Part shown: piece after piece, positions 33,601-38,904 of the stretch
Layout of the letters: every line of letters begins with the position of its first letter
How positions within the stretch are numbered: position 1 is the first letter of the stretch
Origin: Berghia stephanieae
Taxonomy: Eukaryota > Mollusca > Gastropoda > Nudibranchia > Aeolidiidae
NCBI GenBank assembly: GCA_034508935.3
Contig: CM067444.1
Span: forward strand, 24,903,867 to 24,967,866
Reading direction: 5' to 3'
Length of the DNA: 64,000 bases
The notes under the pieces: generated by a model
What the model was told of the DNA's origin: nothing
What the model saw: the letters and a program-made list of their open reading frames with translations, nothing else
Databases searched by the model: none
Position numbers and translations under genes: made by a program

Positions 33601-34762
33601 TCTGTTTCTAAGCACAAATCGGCTATAAGCACGTTGTGCTTGATTGCCGAGGACTGTGCTTATAAATGGAGACTACTGTATTTTCAAAACATTATTTAAA
33701 TTAAAATCTTTATAATTATTTGAAATGAATACGATATCTTTATCATTTTTTTCATCAGGTCATCATGCGAAGTGCCCCTGAGAAACCAGGTCACACGTTA
33801 TCAGAAGAGGAAAGGCGGGAAATGTTGAACCGCCAATCGACTTCATCTTTAGCCACTCCTTGTTCTCTTAGCAGTTCCCCCACGACCAACAGTATTATGA
33901 AAATGGCGTCTTCAATATGCCTTGTGCATCAGATACAACCTATCCTCACAATGCTTGTATCGTCGACGAAAAGAGGAATCTTATTTTTCCTTTTTCTGAC
34001 AATTCATTGTACGATGATAGTATTGCAGCATCTGATTTCAGAAATATGCAACAGAAAGATGAAACGGCTCCACTGGCGAGCCCAGAGACAATGTCAATGA
34101 GTTCGGGTATAGGTAACCAGAGCCAGGACAGTTTTAGGTATTTACAACAAGCAGGCGGCAAACATCGGGACCCTGATTCATTTGCCCAAACCCAACCTTT
34201 GTTATCTGTAGTGAGAGAAGACAGTAATTTTAGACAACAAAATTCTGATGGATCTGATTCAGGGAATACCATAAGTGTTGAAGCTGAGATTGGCAGCGAG
34301 TTGAGGAAGAACGGGTTTGACGAGGAAGAGTCACAGCAAAATACAACAAAACCTCATAAAACTATTTCTGATCCGGATTCTCCTGCTGAGATTATCCCTT
34401 CCCCTGTTCATGATAAATCAGACCTTGTTACAAATAGCACATCCCATCATTTACCTCAGCAGGAAACACAAAATAACAGTAATGCAGGCTGGGTCCCATG
34501 TACTTTGGTGTCGGATGGAGACCCTATTCAAACATCAAACAGGATAGCCGAAAATGGTACCTCTGACCCTTCTTCTAATAACACTGCTGATGATAAAACA
34601 GCCATTTATATCCATCATGTTCCCTTGAAAAGCAACCAGATGGAATATGGCCATCCAAATGTGTACTACACTCAGGGAGGGATGGGCTTTCCTCACAATG
34701 GGTTCCATCTCTCTCTTCAAGTCGACAATGAAGTGGATCAGGAGACAGAAATAATCTTGTAG
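12131..34762 (+). CDS. DAGLA: Diacylglycerol lipase alpha, whole gene, 17 coding exons
   Basis: sn-1-specific diacylglycerol lipase. It hydrolyses diacylglycerol at the plasma membrane to 2-arachidonoylglycerol, the endocannabinoid (family knowledge). The protein starts MPGIVVFRRRWSVGSDD, nearly identical to vertebrate DAGLA. Four hydrophobic segments lie near residues 20-42, 58-80, 101-122 and 138-158. A basic Cys-rich stretch follows, then the lipase core. The nucleophile is Ser480 in GHSLGAGTA, the acid is Asp532 in VVGKDCVPR and the base is His612 in QVIHVV. The 52-residue Ser-Asp spacing matches my memory of human Ser472/Asp524. The Asp-His interval is about 45 residues shorter than in human, so the regulatory loop is short. 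The exons total 3001 bases; two single-base gaps (exons 1 and 17) make this 1001 codons, so about 1000 aa against 1042 in human. DAGLA is preferred over DAGLB because of SPPGGLL, the long Ser/Gln-rich tail and the APLYPPG-like histidine loop. No Homer-type PPxxF motif is seen in the tail. Confidence 0.95.
12290..12655 (+). repeat. 76-bp tandem repeat, about 4.7 copies
   Basis: The motif GGGGCTCAGAAAATACATTG recurs at about 12303, 12379, 12454, 12530 and 12606, a period of 75-76. The last two full units are nearly identical and the first two diverged. Lies in DAGLA intron 1, 65 bases after the exon 1 donor. Confidence 0.92.
12697..12934 (-). mobile_element. SINE B, copy 1
   Basis: Reverse orientation. 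Head on the minus strand reads AATAGCTCAGTTGGTAGAGC (A box), and a B box lies in GGACTGAAATCGGTCCC. The body has AAGTACTTCGCGATAGACTA and the tail GTCCGTTTCAAGCTAT. tRNA-derived. Confidence 0.85.
13050..13260. repeat. Fold-back repeat in DAGLA intron 1
   Basis: Left arm about 13058-13130 (GGTCGGCGGATCAAATCTCT ... TTTTCACGATCGGCGGATCA). The right arm, about 13185-13250, is its reverse complement (TGATCTGCTGATCGTGAAAA ... TGATCTGCTGACCATGAATA). Each arm holds two direct copies of GGCGGATCAAAnCTCTGA. Would form a long hairpin in the pre-mRNA. Confidence 0.8.
13334..13727. mobile_element. hAT-like non-autonomous element, family H copy 1
   Basis: Starts CAGAGCTGCCAATTTGCACC and ends GGTTGGCATCTCT, an inverted pair of about 12 bases. 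A CATAAG flank occurs on both sides. About 75% like 38384-38778. CAGnGCTGCC ends are common in hAT elements. Confidence 0.65.
13867..14078 (+). CDS. DAGLA: DAGLA coding exon 2
   Basis: Residues about 32-103. Flanked by TGACAG and GTAAGA. Completes TM1 (IIGLVLVLSVV), gives the extracellular loop with ECTLNL and TM2 (IVGHITILSVFLILEGAIAF), then RGSILTPAPRASIEYLLY, the conserved cytoplasmic loop. Confidence 0.93.
14160..14490. mobile_element. Fold-back family E, copy 1
   Basis: Left arm is antisense (AAACACAGAATATTTTGGGC, CCCTTCTTCAGCCA). The right arm is sense (TTGGCTGAAGA...GAGCCTGAAATGTT, then TTACAGTCCACAGCTTCTAG). Both arms carry the motif CTGAnGAAGGG...CCCGAAACGT in worn form. In DAGLA intron 2. 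Confidence 0.75.
14765..14890. mobile_element. hAT-like MITE, family I
   Basis: Inverted ends CAGGTCTGACATCCAGACCC and CAGGTCTGATAACCCAATTC (other strand). Near-identical flanks (ACATTAATG / ACATAAATG) look like a decayed 8-base duplication. Related pieces at 42872-42930, 47445-47497 and 47876-47895. Confidence 0.7.
15045..15283. mobile_element. TTAA-flanked MITE, family F copy 1
   Basis: About 235 bases between TTAA at 15045-15048 and 15280-15283. Ends read CTCTCTCAACCCT and, on the other strand, CATTCAATCCT. The TTAA target suggests a piggyBac-type element. Confidence 0.65.
15345..15600 (+). mobile_element. SINE J, copy 1 (tRNA-like head)
   Basis: GACGAAGTGGCTGAGTGGAT (A box), then CCGGGTTCGAGCCCT (B box), followed by CTTGAGCAAG and an unrelated body. 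The acceptor stem does not pair properly, so this is a SINE and not a tRNA gene. Confidence 0.7.
15866..16062 (+). mobile_element. Family D repeat, copy 3
   Basis: GTGCTTGGCTAAGAAACTCA, CATTGCCATCCGAAAATATA and ATGGATGGCAAAAACAATAA. The CRE is decayed to GTGACGCCAA. Confidence 0.8.
16577..16737 (+). mobile_element. Family D repeat, copy 4 (5'-truncated)
   Basis: ACCAACACACAAATCAATGTG, AACATTTATAGTCTGATTAA and GAGCTGAGTGATGTCAATTC. The CRE is decayed. It ends about 35 bases before exon 3. Confidence 0.7.
16771..16872 (+). CDS. DAGLA: DAGLA coding exon 3
   Basis: Residues about 103-137. Flanked by TTGCAG and GTAAGT. Encodes VVGIADLVWLIIGAVW (TM3) and an extracellular Cys-containing loop. Too short to appear as an ORF with its own ATG. 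Confidence 0.9.
16902..17197 (+). mobile_element. SINE A, copy 6
   Basis: GTGGCTATGTGGTCTTGTGG, decayed B box GGATTTGAGCC, ATTCAGGTGGAACATGAGTA core, L2-like tail. In DAGLA intron 3. Confidence 0.85.
17684..17892 (+). mobile_element. SINE J, copy 2
   Basis: Decayed tRNA-like head with CCAGGTTTGAAACCTG, CTTGAGCAAG, GTTGCAGTGCTGCACTGCGG and GCCTGGGCTAT. The 3' half matches 35909-36115. Ends about 45 bases before exon 4. Confidence 0.7.
17938..18124 (+). CDS. DAGLA: DAGLA coding exon 4
   Basis: Residues about 137-199. Flanked by TTTCAG and GTATTA. Encodes GVMACNWLMILAFFISVW (TM4), a CSFDTAGRKWVK motif like the family's CVFDPTGRTFVK, and a strongly basic cytoplasmic stretch rich in Arg and Lys. 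Confidence 0.92.
18270..18534 (-). mobile_element. SINE B, copy 2
   Basis: Contains GCGTGAAACGGACAATAGCA, CCCAATCACTGCTGGGTGGA, and GTGCTCTACCAACAAAGCTG (head complement). In DAGLA intron 4. Confidence 0.85.
18700..18897 (+). pseudogene. Possible worn LINE 3' end with GAT tail
   Basis: CGTCTTCTGCTCCTCAGTGA, then GACAGAAGAAGATTGATGAT and GATGATG look like the stop-and-tail region of RTE/CR1-like LINEs. No clear protein match survives. Confidence 0.35.
19040..19124 (+). CDS. DAGLA: DAGLA coding exon 5
   Basis: Residues about 199-227. The acceptor is TTTCAG and the donor GTGAGT. Encodes SWDRRFQILCCCVERKGHNR. The CCC run matches the (possibly palmitoylated) Cys cluster at this position in DAGL proteins. 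Confidence 0.92.
19197..19236 (+). repeat. GA/poly-G tract
   Basis: GAGAGAGGGAGA followed by a run of about 18 G. Confidence 0.9.
19541..19747 (+). pseudogene. LINE ORF2 C-terminal remnant
   Basis: Reads LEGKVAGRNARGKPRKSWIG, NVEATTGKKIIDCTVMALER and EEWRSM. This is the basic C-terminal block (RGRxRxxWxxN...DRxxWR) of animal non-LTR reverse transcriptases. About 65 codons are open. 5'-truncated, in DAGLA intron 5. Antisense ORFs over it are shadows. Confidence 0.75.
19862..19996 (+). CDS. DAGLA: DAGLA coding exon 6
   Basis: Residues about 228-272. Flanked by CCCCAG and GTGACC. Encodes SEIAALFTDFFRDLDVVPTD and VAGLVLLRKHQQ, among the most conserved parts of DAGLA upstream of the lipase fold. 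Confidence 0.94.
20039..20277. mobile_element. TTAA-flanked MITE, family F copy 2
   Basis: TTAA at 20039-20042 and 20274-20277. Ends CTCACTCAATCCT and, on the other strand, CTCACTCAACCCT. Opposite orientation to copies 1 and 3. Confidence 0.75.
20458..20648 (+). mobile_element. Family D repeat, copy 5
   Basis: CCAACACATAAAAATGTGTG, GCGTTTATAGTCTGATTCAT and GAGTGACGTCAATTTCG. A perfect TGACGTCA at 20621-20628 although the rest has diverged. Confidence 0.75.
21043..21245 (+). CDS. DAGLA: DAGLA coding exon 7
   Basis: Residues about 273-340. Flanked by CCACAG and GTAACT. Encodes YLSGVPITPRTQFL, then FMRFALAAYGWPVYMM, the start of the lipase domain. No in-frame ATG lies near its 5' end, so a simple ORF scan misses it. 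It was found by homology and splice phase. Confidence 0.92.
21270..21600. mobile_element. Fold-back family E, copy 2
   Basis: Left arm antisense (ATCGTTTCAGGCTCAAAATC, CTTCTTCAGC). Right arm sense (GGAGGGTTTTGAGCCCGAAA, CATTCCGTGTTTGGTATTTT, TTACAGTCCACAGCTTCTAG). Spacer of about 110 bases. In DAGLA intron 7. Confidence 0.8.
21631..21762 (+). repeat. (CTT)n microsatellite
   Basis: About 125 bases of CTT with one phase slip near 21710, followed by a C/T-rich stretch. About 215 bases before exon 8. Confidence 0.95.
21977..22109 (+). CDS. DAGLA: DAGLA coding exon 8, unusual donor
   Basis: Residues about 340-384. Acceptor CCGCAG. Encodes RCCCCQKNTNSEYIDDNCCL and DLDLVYATYHVD. Protein alignment and phase put the exon end after GAT at 22109, but the next bases are TGAGTT, not GT. 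One G inserted there would give a perfect GTGAGTT donor. The alternative GT at 22104 would delete the conserved VD pair and has a poor donor context. Reading on gives an immediate TGA. Confidence 0.85.
22266..22523 (-). mobile_element. SINE B, copy 3
   Basis: GCGTGAAACGGACTATAGAA, CCCATTCACTGCTGGGTGGA, GAGTGCTCTACCAACTGCGC (head complement). In DAGLA intron 8. Confidence 0.87.
22726..23013 (+). mobile_element. SINE A, copy 7
   Basis: GTGCGGCTATGGGGTCTACT, B box GGGTTCGAGGC, ACTCAGGTGTAAAGAAGTAC, L2-like tail GTTTAGTGGATATTGCGCTA. Confidence 0.87.
23166..24120. mobile_element. Fold-back family G, split by an insertion
   Basis: The arms GTGCCAGAAAAAGCAAGAAA (23166) and TTTCTTGCTTTGTCTGGCAC (to 23343) are reverse complements around a 180-base hairpin. 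The element continues as ACTTGTTCAGATCTTTATCT and GTGCCTGCTCCC at 24029-24100, the same order as at 44311-44490 and 52960-53070. A 672-base insertion (23351-24022) separates the parts. Confidence 0.7.
23351..24022. mobile_element. 672-bp insertion of unknown type
   Basis: Flanked by TTTCAT at 23345-23350 and 24023-24028. GC-richer than its surroundings. It contains CAGGAAC repeats near 23390-23470 and two copies of AACCACCAGCAGAC 60 bases apart (about 23768, 23828). No convincing ORF or terminal repeat. Not seen elsewhere in the window. Confidence 0.5.
24166..24249 (+). CDS. DAGLA: DAGLA coding exon 9
   Basis: Residues about 385-412. Flanked by TTTTAG and GTAAGT. Encodes IGETPFFVALDH and VVVAIRGTLSLQ, the strand containing the hydrolase RGT motif. 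Confidence 0.94.
24726..24791. repeat. (TA)n microsatellite
   Basis: About 33 TA units in DAGLA intron 9. Confidence 0.95.
25051..25332 (+). mobile_element. SINE A, copy 8
   Basis: GTGCCTATGTGGTCTGACAA (head with a small deletion), GGTTCGAGCC, and tail TTTAGTGGATATTGCGCTAT. Confidence 0.83.
25505..25582 (+). CDS. DAGLA: DAGLA coding exon 10
   Basis: Residues about 413-438. Flanked by ACACAG and GTCAGT. Encodes DVLTDLKAEPETLPLE and DDWQGHK, matching the DALTDL...GHKG segment of DAGLA. Confidence 0.93.
26282..26400 (+). repeat. (CT)n microsatellite
   Basis: About 120 bases of CT with C and A interruptions in DAGLA intron 10. Confidence 0.95.
26570..27030 (+). mobile_element. SINE B copy 4 joined to a 5'-truncated family C copy
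   Basis: 26570-26690 is a SINE B head and body (TGTTGGTAGAACACTCGCTT, CAGCAGTGATTGGTTGCTGG). At the T-rich junction it passes into family C (GTAAATCATCTCTCAGTTAT ... CTGGCGCTGATATGACCTAA). The SINE 3' half is missing, so this is a truncation or a junction made by the C insertion. Confidence 0.7.
27221..27301 (+). CDS. DAGLA: DAGLA coding exon 11
   Basis: Residues about 439-465. Flanked by TGACAG and GTTGGT (a weaker donor). Encodes GMIQAAVYIKNKLID, the helix before the nucleophile elbow. The human protein has a longer linker here. Confidence 0.9.
27358..27535 (+). repeat. (AAT)n/(GAT)n microsatellite
   Basis: About 180 bases starting about 57 bases after the exon 11 donor. Confidence 0.93.
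27705..27935 (+). pseudogene. L2/CR1-like LINE 3' end
   Basis: Reads RPFSHFGPSVWNTIPQSIRE, then SKSLSVFKKSLKIFLFD, the typical C-terminus of CR1/L2/Jockey-like ORF2. It is followed by a 3' end AAAGCGCCACGAGCCTCATG and a TATTATTATT tail. 5'-truncated. Such a LINE could supply the machinery for SINE A. Confidence 0.8.
27936..28080 (+). repeat. (ATT)n microsatellite (LINE tail)
   Basis: About 145 bases of ATT with AGT and GTT variants, grown from the LINE tail. Ends about 55 bases before catalytic exon 12. Confidence 0.93.
28135..28277 (+). CDS. DAGLA: DAGLA coding exon 12 (catalytic serine)
   Basis: Residues about 466-513. Flanked by TGACAG and GTAAGT. Encodes LVMVGHSLGAGTAAILSILL with nucleophile Ser480, then CYSYSPPGGLL. 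The GHSLGAGTA form is that of DAGLA; DAGLB usually has GHSLGGGAA. Confidence 0.96.
28278..29304 (+). other. DAGLA intron 12
   Basis: Mostly unassigned AT-rich sequence. 29150-29280 is a short dispersed piece with a hammerhead-like core, CTGACGA...GAAACGTC (29158-29185). Confidence 0.5.
29305..29373 (+). CDS. DAGLA: DAGLA coding exon 13 (catalytic aspartate)
   Basis: Residues about 513-536. Flanked by TTTCAG and GTAAAT. Encodes KSFITSIVVGKDCVPR, where Asp532 is the expected acid of the triad. Confidence 0.95.
29637..29740 (+). mobile_element. SINE B, copy 5 (fragment)
   Basis: Body only: TAGGTCTGTTAGATCTGGTGG, AAGTACTTTACAATCGACTA, TATCCAGAGGGTAG. Confidence 0.7.
30287..30359 (+). CDS. DAGLA: DAGLA coding exon 14
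   Basis: Residues about 536-560. Flanked by TCACAG and GTGGGA. Encodes IGLPQLEVLRTDILNQIK and TESK, matching the family's RIGLSQLEGFR segment. Confidence 0.94.
30505..30695 (+). mobile_element. Family C, 3' fragment
   Basis: GACTTGGAATCTAATTCTGTTC to GGTACTGACACGACCTAAAA, interrupted by an ATT tract (30622-30651). DAGLA intron 14. Confidence 0.65.
31152..31336 (+). CDS. DAGLA: DAGLA coding exon 15 (catalytic histidine)
   Basis: Residues about 561-622. Flanked by TTCCAG and GTTAGT. Encodes WTIISKGLMCC, a short regulatory loop, then AHPCNSAIGLSAHVPLYLPG and QVIHVVRSH with base His612. The loop is much shorter than the human one, which carries regulatory phosphosites. Confidence 0.94.
31422..31674. 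mobile_element. Family M MITE, copy 1
   Basis: Ends CAGACCTGCATTC and, on the other strand, CAGACCCGCCTAC. 253 bases, AT-rich, no ORF. Related by its ends and length to 37706-37946. hAT-like ends. Confidence 0.6.
31990..32122 (+). CDS. DAGLA: DAGLA coding exon 16
   Basis: Residues about 622-666. Flanked by TCTCAG and GTAAGG. Encodes EPIYQAVWANNGDFDEVLVS and DHMPANVLDALER, the end of the lipase domain (family: EPTYFAIW...NEVIISPAML). Confidence 0.94.
32339..33678. mobile_element. pogo/Tigger-like non-autonomous transposon in DAGLA intron 16
   Basis: Ends CAGTAGTCCTCGTTTATAAG and, other strand, CAGTAGTCTCCATTTATAAG, with TA on both sides (32337-32338, 33679-33680). Sub-terminal copies of ATAAGCAC at both ends. 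It carries an inner fold-back (32632-32722) and a G run. A 153-codon minus ORF (32768-33229) has no transposase features. Confidence 0.8.
32632..32722. repeat. Small fold-back inside the pogo-like element
   Basis: GAATTGTAAGCTTCAATTTA and TAAATTGAAGCAAACAATTC are near-perfect reverse complements around a 45-base centre that also pairs (TTAGACGAAGA / TCTTCATCTAA). Confidence 0.75.
33759..34762 (+). CDS. DAGLA: DAGLA coding exon 17 (C-terminal tail and stop)
   Basis: Begins after CATCAG with VIMRSAPEKPGHTLSEEERR and RQSTSSLATPCSLSS. It then continues one frame over with QYYENGVFNMPCASD and about 275 more residues to TAG at 34760-34762. The switch lies at the C5 run near 33886-33890, where C6 would keep one frame; the second frame is closed by a TAG just upstream. 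The tail is rich in Ser, Gln, Asn and Asp and probably disordered, as in other DAGLA tails. Its end is DNEVDQETEIIL. No PPxxF Homer ligand is visible. Confidence 0.88.
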
Positions 34763-35431
34763 ATATATTGACACATGGCAAAAAGAATCTTTTGTTTTAA
34801 AAAATGAGACTTCTGTGAGAAGCGTGTTTCGCTTACCAACTGTCTGGGAAATAAATGGTTTGACATTCATTGAGGACATAATGGATTATATGGTAAGTTC
34901 AGATATAAATGTCACCTTTTGGAATATACAAACCACGCAGAGAATTTTCTCATGTCAAGGATGGAACTTGACTTTAAGATAAAAATCTCAAATATTCAAA
35001 TGCTTCACGTTATACATATATTGTTGTTAACTAATTGTTTAAAACTAATATTGTAAAATTTTAGAAAAATAATAATGGAAGACAGGAAAAAAACTAGGTT
35101 CCATCAGTGAGGCATACGATTTACAAAATGAAATGTTGATGTATTTTATCTAAATGTAAATTGTCTTTTTGTTATACACTTATTATTATTTCTACAGCTG
35201 CTGAGCTCTTTCAATACTTTATCTGGTCCATCAGGAATGGACGTTTCAAGCCATATGTAACAATTACCTTTTTTCATTTTTCGTAGGACCAACAGTGTGT
35301 CATGTGATAACAGCGTTATTTTCTTCCCTTTTTTATTTCTGGCCAAAACAAAAAAAAATAACTTTCTTTGAATTGTCATCATCAGCTGTGTCAATCTGGT
35401 ATTATGCTTAAGTAGAATCCAACGGCTGAAG

Positions 35432-35905
35432 CAGAGTTTCTGGGCAGGAAGTTACTCACTGTGTCTTCTATCTTCTTATATCTGTTTTCTGAGTTGCTTT
35501 CTGTCTTTGTATTGGAATTAGATTACTTGGTTTTGCCCTTTTCCCTGGTCAGAGTCCTTGGCTGGGAGGGAAACAGTCAAATATATTGTTATAGTTTTTG
35601 GGACATATTTCTTTTCCTTGTAAATCATCGCTGTGTTTTGTACTGTTATTTTTGTTGTTTTGAATGTATGATGTAAGCATTTGAGTGTGTTCTTTTTAGT
35701 GGATTCCTGTGCTTTGTCTTGATAAGACTTTTAGGTATTAAGCACACTGATAGTGTGCTCTTGGAATTTACATCCGTTTCCTATTTGAGCCATTCCCCTT
35801 ATTCCTAGTGGTTTCAATTTTAAATCTAGACTATTTGGCTATCCCATTTTCTGCCTTATTACTGACGCTGAAATGACCTAAATGTATCACAAGGGCCGTA
35901 AAACC
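35432..35905 (+). mobile_element. Family C copy, nearly full length
   Basis: From CTGGGCAGGAAGTTACTCAC to GACCTAAATGTATCACAAGG, GCCGTAAAACC. The first ~25 bases are missing. Confidence 0.8.
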
Positions 35906-35908
35906 AGT

Positions 35909-36115
35909 GGGGGCAGCGTGGCTCAACAGTATGGCTTTTGCTTTGTACCCAAAAGGTATCGAGTTCGACTACCCGCCTCGATGTGTGACCTTGAGCAAGT
36001 CACCTCGCCCTAGCTCATGTTGCAGTGCTGCACTGCGGCTGACGCCTGGGTTATTCCAGTCTTCCCATGGAATGGTCCCTAGAGACAAATTTCCTCTTGG
36101 GGATGAATAAAGGGG
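35909..36115 (+). mobile_element. SINE J, copy 3
   Basis: Head GTGGGGGCAGCGTGGCTCAA, decayed B box TCGAGTTCGACTACC. Then TGTGTGACCTTGAGCAAGTC, which resembles the CORE/MIR SINE core, and GTTGCAGTGCTGCACTGCGG. Ends GGATGAATAAAGGGG. Confidence 0.75.
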
Positions 36116-36301
36116 AAACAAACAAAAAGATATTATAAAACTTGAGGGAGATGATTCATACAGAAAGATAAATGATAACTTCAATGATTAAATTCATAAT
36201 TTTTCATTTTTGATTACAAAGTCAATTCTCTTCTACGGTTCACTTGACTACACCAATGTTCATCTCCCTCAACACACACGATTGCTACACTGAACCCACC
36301 C

Positions 36302-36377
36302 ACCCCCCCCCCAACACACACACTGCTATACACTAGAGAACCCACCCCCCCCCCCACACACACACACACACACACAT
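36302..36377 (+). repeat. C runs and (CA)n
   Basis: Two C runs of about 10, each followed by CACACA. Confidence 0.92.
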
Positions 36378-37098
36378 TTTTTTTCTTTTTCATATTAATA
36401 TTAGCCAGAAAACTTTTACTTCATCTGTGGATAGGCGAGGATGACCTGGACTTGTCAAAAGCCTTAAATTTCGATGAATACTTTTCGACAAGTTATTCTA
36501 ATCTATCAATATGTGAAGTGAATTTTTTTTATTCCAGCCAGAATGAAATAAGGTGTTTTTTAACTACACAGCAATGCAGTGAGTTTCATTTTTTTAAACA
36601 TGGAAGTCATTATGTGTAGAACATTGATTGGATCTCAAACTCACGTCATTACTTCGTACAGGCGTCGTCAAAACTTGTCATGTCATAAGCCTTAAAATAG
36701 TATTTTTCACATTGTCAATACCATCATGAAAATATTTACTAGATTTTGTATATTTTGTGTGATATGCCATGACACATGCACAATTTATCGACTTTGTTTA
36801 ATTGTTATAACTTTATTTACACATATCTGCAGTTGATTATCATTGTGTGTTTGTCTCATCAGATTGCTTAGAGTTTTAGGATTAATCTCCTTGTCTACAT
36901 CACAGACTTTCAGTGTGTTCTAACCTAAAATTACATCCCAGGTTTACTGCCTTTAATTTTTTTTTTTAATAGCTGCATCTTCCTGAAGATATTTTTAGAT
37001 TAAACGTTGAGAACTTTATTATAAAACTCAATCATTTTTAAAGAAAATTTTCTGTTAATTGTTCTAAAATCTAACAACTTTTGGGTTTCTTTCTCCAG

Positions 37099-37103
37099 AC
37101 ACA

Positions 37104-37142
<39 letters not shown>

Positions 37143-37190
37143 AATAATAATTAATTATAATAATATATAAATATATATATATATATATTG
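37099..37190 (+). repeat. (CA)n and (TA)n microsatellites
   Basis: CACACA to about 37138, then AAT/TATATA. Confidence 0.93.
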
Positions 37191-37705
37191 ACAATATTTT
37201 GCAGCAAAACAATTTGTCGTCGTCTTGCCACACTTCAGTACGCATTATTTTCCAGGTACAATTTTCATAACACGCGCTTCTGCTGTCACAAGCCAAGGGT
37301 TGTATTGTGCTTTGATTATTTATTCATGAGAACATTGATGCCCATATAAGCATGTTTTATGATGATATACATTTGGAATCAATAATGCACGTGTAAGAGG
37401 CCTGTGTGCATGTGTATATTTTCTGAATCAAATTGCATATCACGTTGACTCTCAAGACTTTCAGTATTAATTTTATTGATATATCTCAAATCTTTTGTTT
37501 ATATTTGAATTTAAATTCAAGCTAATTTCTGACCCATGACATCAAAGTGGTATTATATTGGACTGAATGAAATGCTGAGAATTGAATGACAGTTAAAAAT
37601 ATGACATTTGAGTGAGGGTTGTGTGTTTTGTTTTGGAGAATAAGTATGTTTTCTTAAATTACGAAAAACGAAAATTTCATGTTTTTGGTTTTTTAAACTT
37701 TTAAT

Positions 37706-37946
37706 CAGACCTGCTTACTTGATTTTGGAAAAAATGTGCAGTTGTTGACATTATAACACCTTTAAAAATTACCAATTTGTCTTCATACATTAAAATAATG
37801 CTTTAAACTCCTTTATATTATACTATTTCTGGAACCAGAACTTCGATTTCACGAAGTTTCATTGAATTAAGCAACTTGATATAGTTCTCAGATTGGAGCT
37901 GAAAATTCGTAGTTATCGGAAATGTTCATAGTAGTTGACAGGTCTG
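37706..37946. mobile_element. Family M MITE, copy 2
   Basis: Starts CAGACCTGCTTACTTG and ends with CAGACCTGTCAAC on the other strand. 241 bases. Confidence 0.6.
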
Positions 37947-38383
37947 CTTTTTATTCACTTTTCAACAGGCTCTTCACCCGACATGATTTGAGATTGAATT
38001 CAGCAGCATAAACCCTCAGTATATTTTCCAATTGCACCTGCTAAACGGAAAAAAGAGTACATCATGTCTTTCTACTGGAGTTTAGCGCTCATAAAAGGGG
38101 TTGGTCAATTCACTTGCGTAAAAGTTCCATAAATTTTTGCCTCCTGAATTGGCAACCCAGCGAGATGGATCACATTTCTAAAGTAGCTCCCACTATGACA
38201 CATCGTTTTTCCACAATTCTCTGATCTAGACTGTGCACTTGATCTCTAAAATTCTTCCCACGATGTTGTGTCCCATTATATTTAAAACATCTGCTCATCT
38301 ACACATTGCTAAAGATATCAAGGGATAACATGTTCTGTTTCAAATTTTGTGTCAGTGATGTGAGAGATAATTTTTGGAAAGTT

Positions 38384-38778
38384 GTCAACTATGACAGTCA
38401 AAAGGCAAATTTTTATACTTTTTAAATCAAATTACACTTTAATGCTTTTTTGTTCCACATTAAACCTTTTTGACGTCATCAAGGTTGTTTGGCAACTTTT
38501 TCTCGTCTCATTCAAAACGGAAGAAAAGCTGCATTTTTATCATCCATCAGCTTATCTTGTTTTCTAAAGCCTAAACGAGAAGCTTTATTTGGGCAGAAGT
38601 AGCCTTTACCAAATTTATTATGGAGGTTGAATCTTCCAATAGTGGTTGCAGATTATTGTGGTGATATGTGTTTATTAATAATTCCTTTGTTTTGAACAAT
38701 TACACCTTTCCCTTCTAAATTACACATTTTTTTCAGTCAAAATTGCACCTTTTCTTCATTTGGGATTGGCAGCTCTGC
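38384..38778. mobile_element. hAT-like family H, copy 2
   Basis: Shares TTGTTCCACATTA, AATCTTCCAATAGTGGTTGC and AATTGCACCTTTTCTTCA with copy 1. The right end GATTGGCAGCTCTGC is better kept than in copy 1. Carries TGACGTCA at 38471-38478, which copy 1 lacks. Confidence 0.7.
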
Positions 38779-38904
38779 TTAAATTGTGACCCACCGTCTC
38801 AAAATTGTATTATTGAGGATTCGTGCCCCGAAAAGTGAATTTAGAAATCTAAAGGATGAGAAATACAAACTTTGTATGTTTTGAAATGCATTATCGATGA
38901 ACTC

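Noticed and set aside
12131-34762. DAGLB, not DAGLA
   Set aside because: GHSLGAGTA, SPPGGLL, GKDxVPRIGLxQLE and the long C-terminal tail are DAGLA features; DAGLB lacks the tail and has GHSLGGGAA.
33946-34879. Minus-strand ORFs of 108-114 codons over DAGLA exon 17
   Set aside because: Shadows of the coding strand; no homology.
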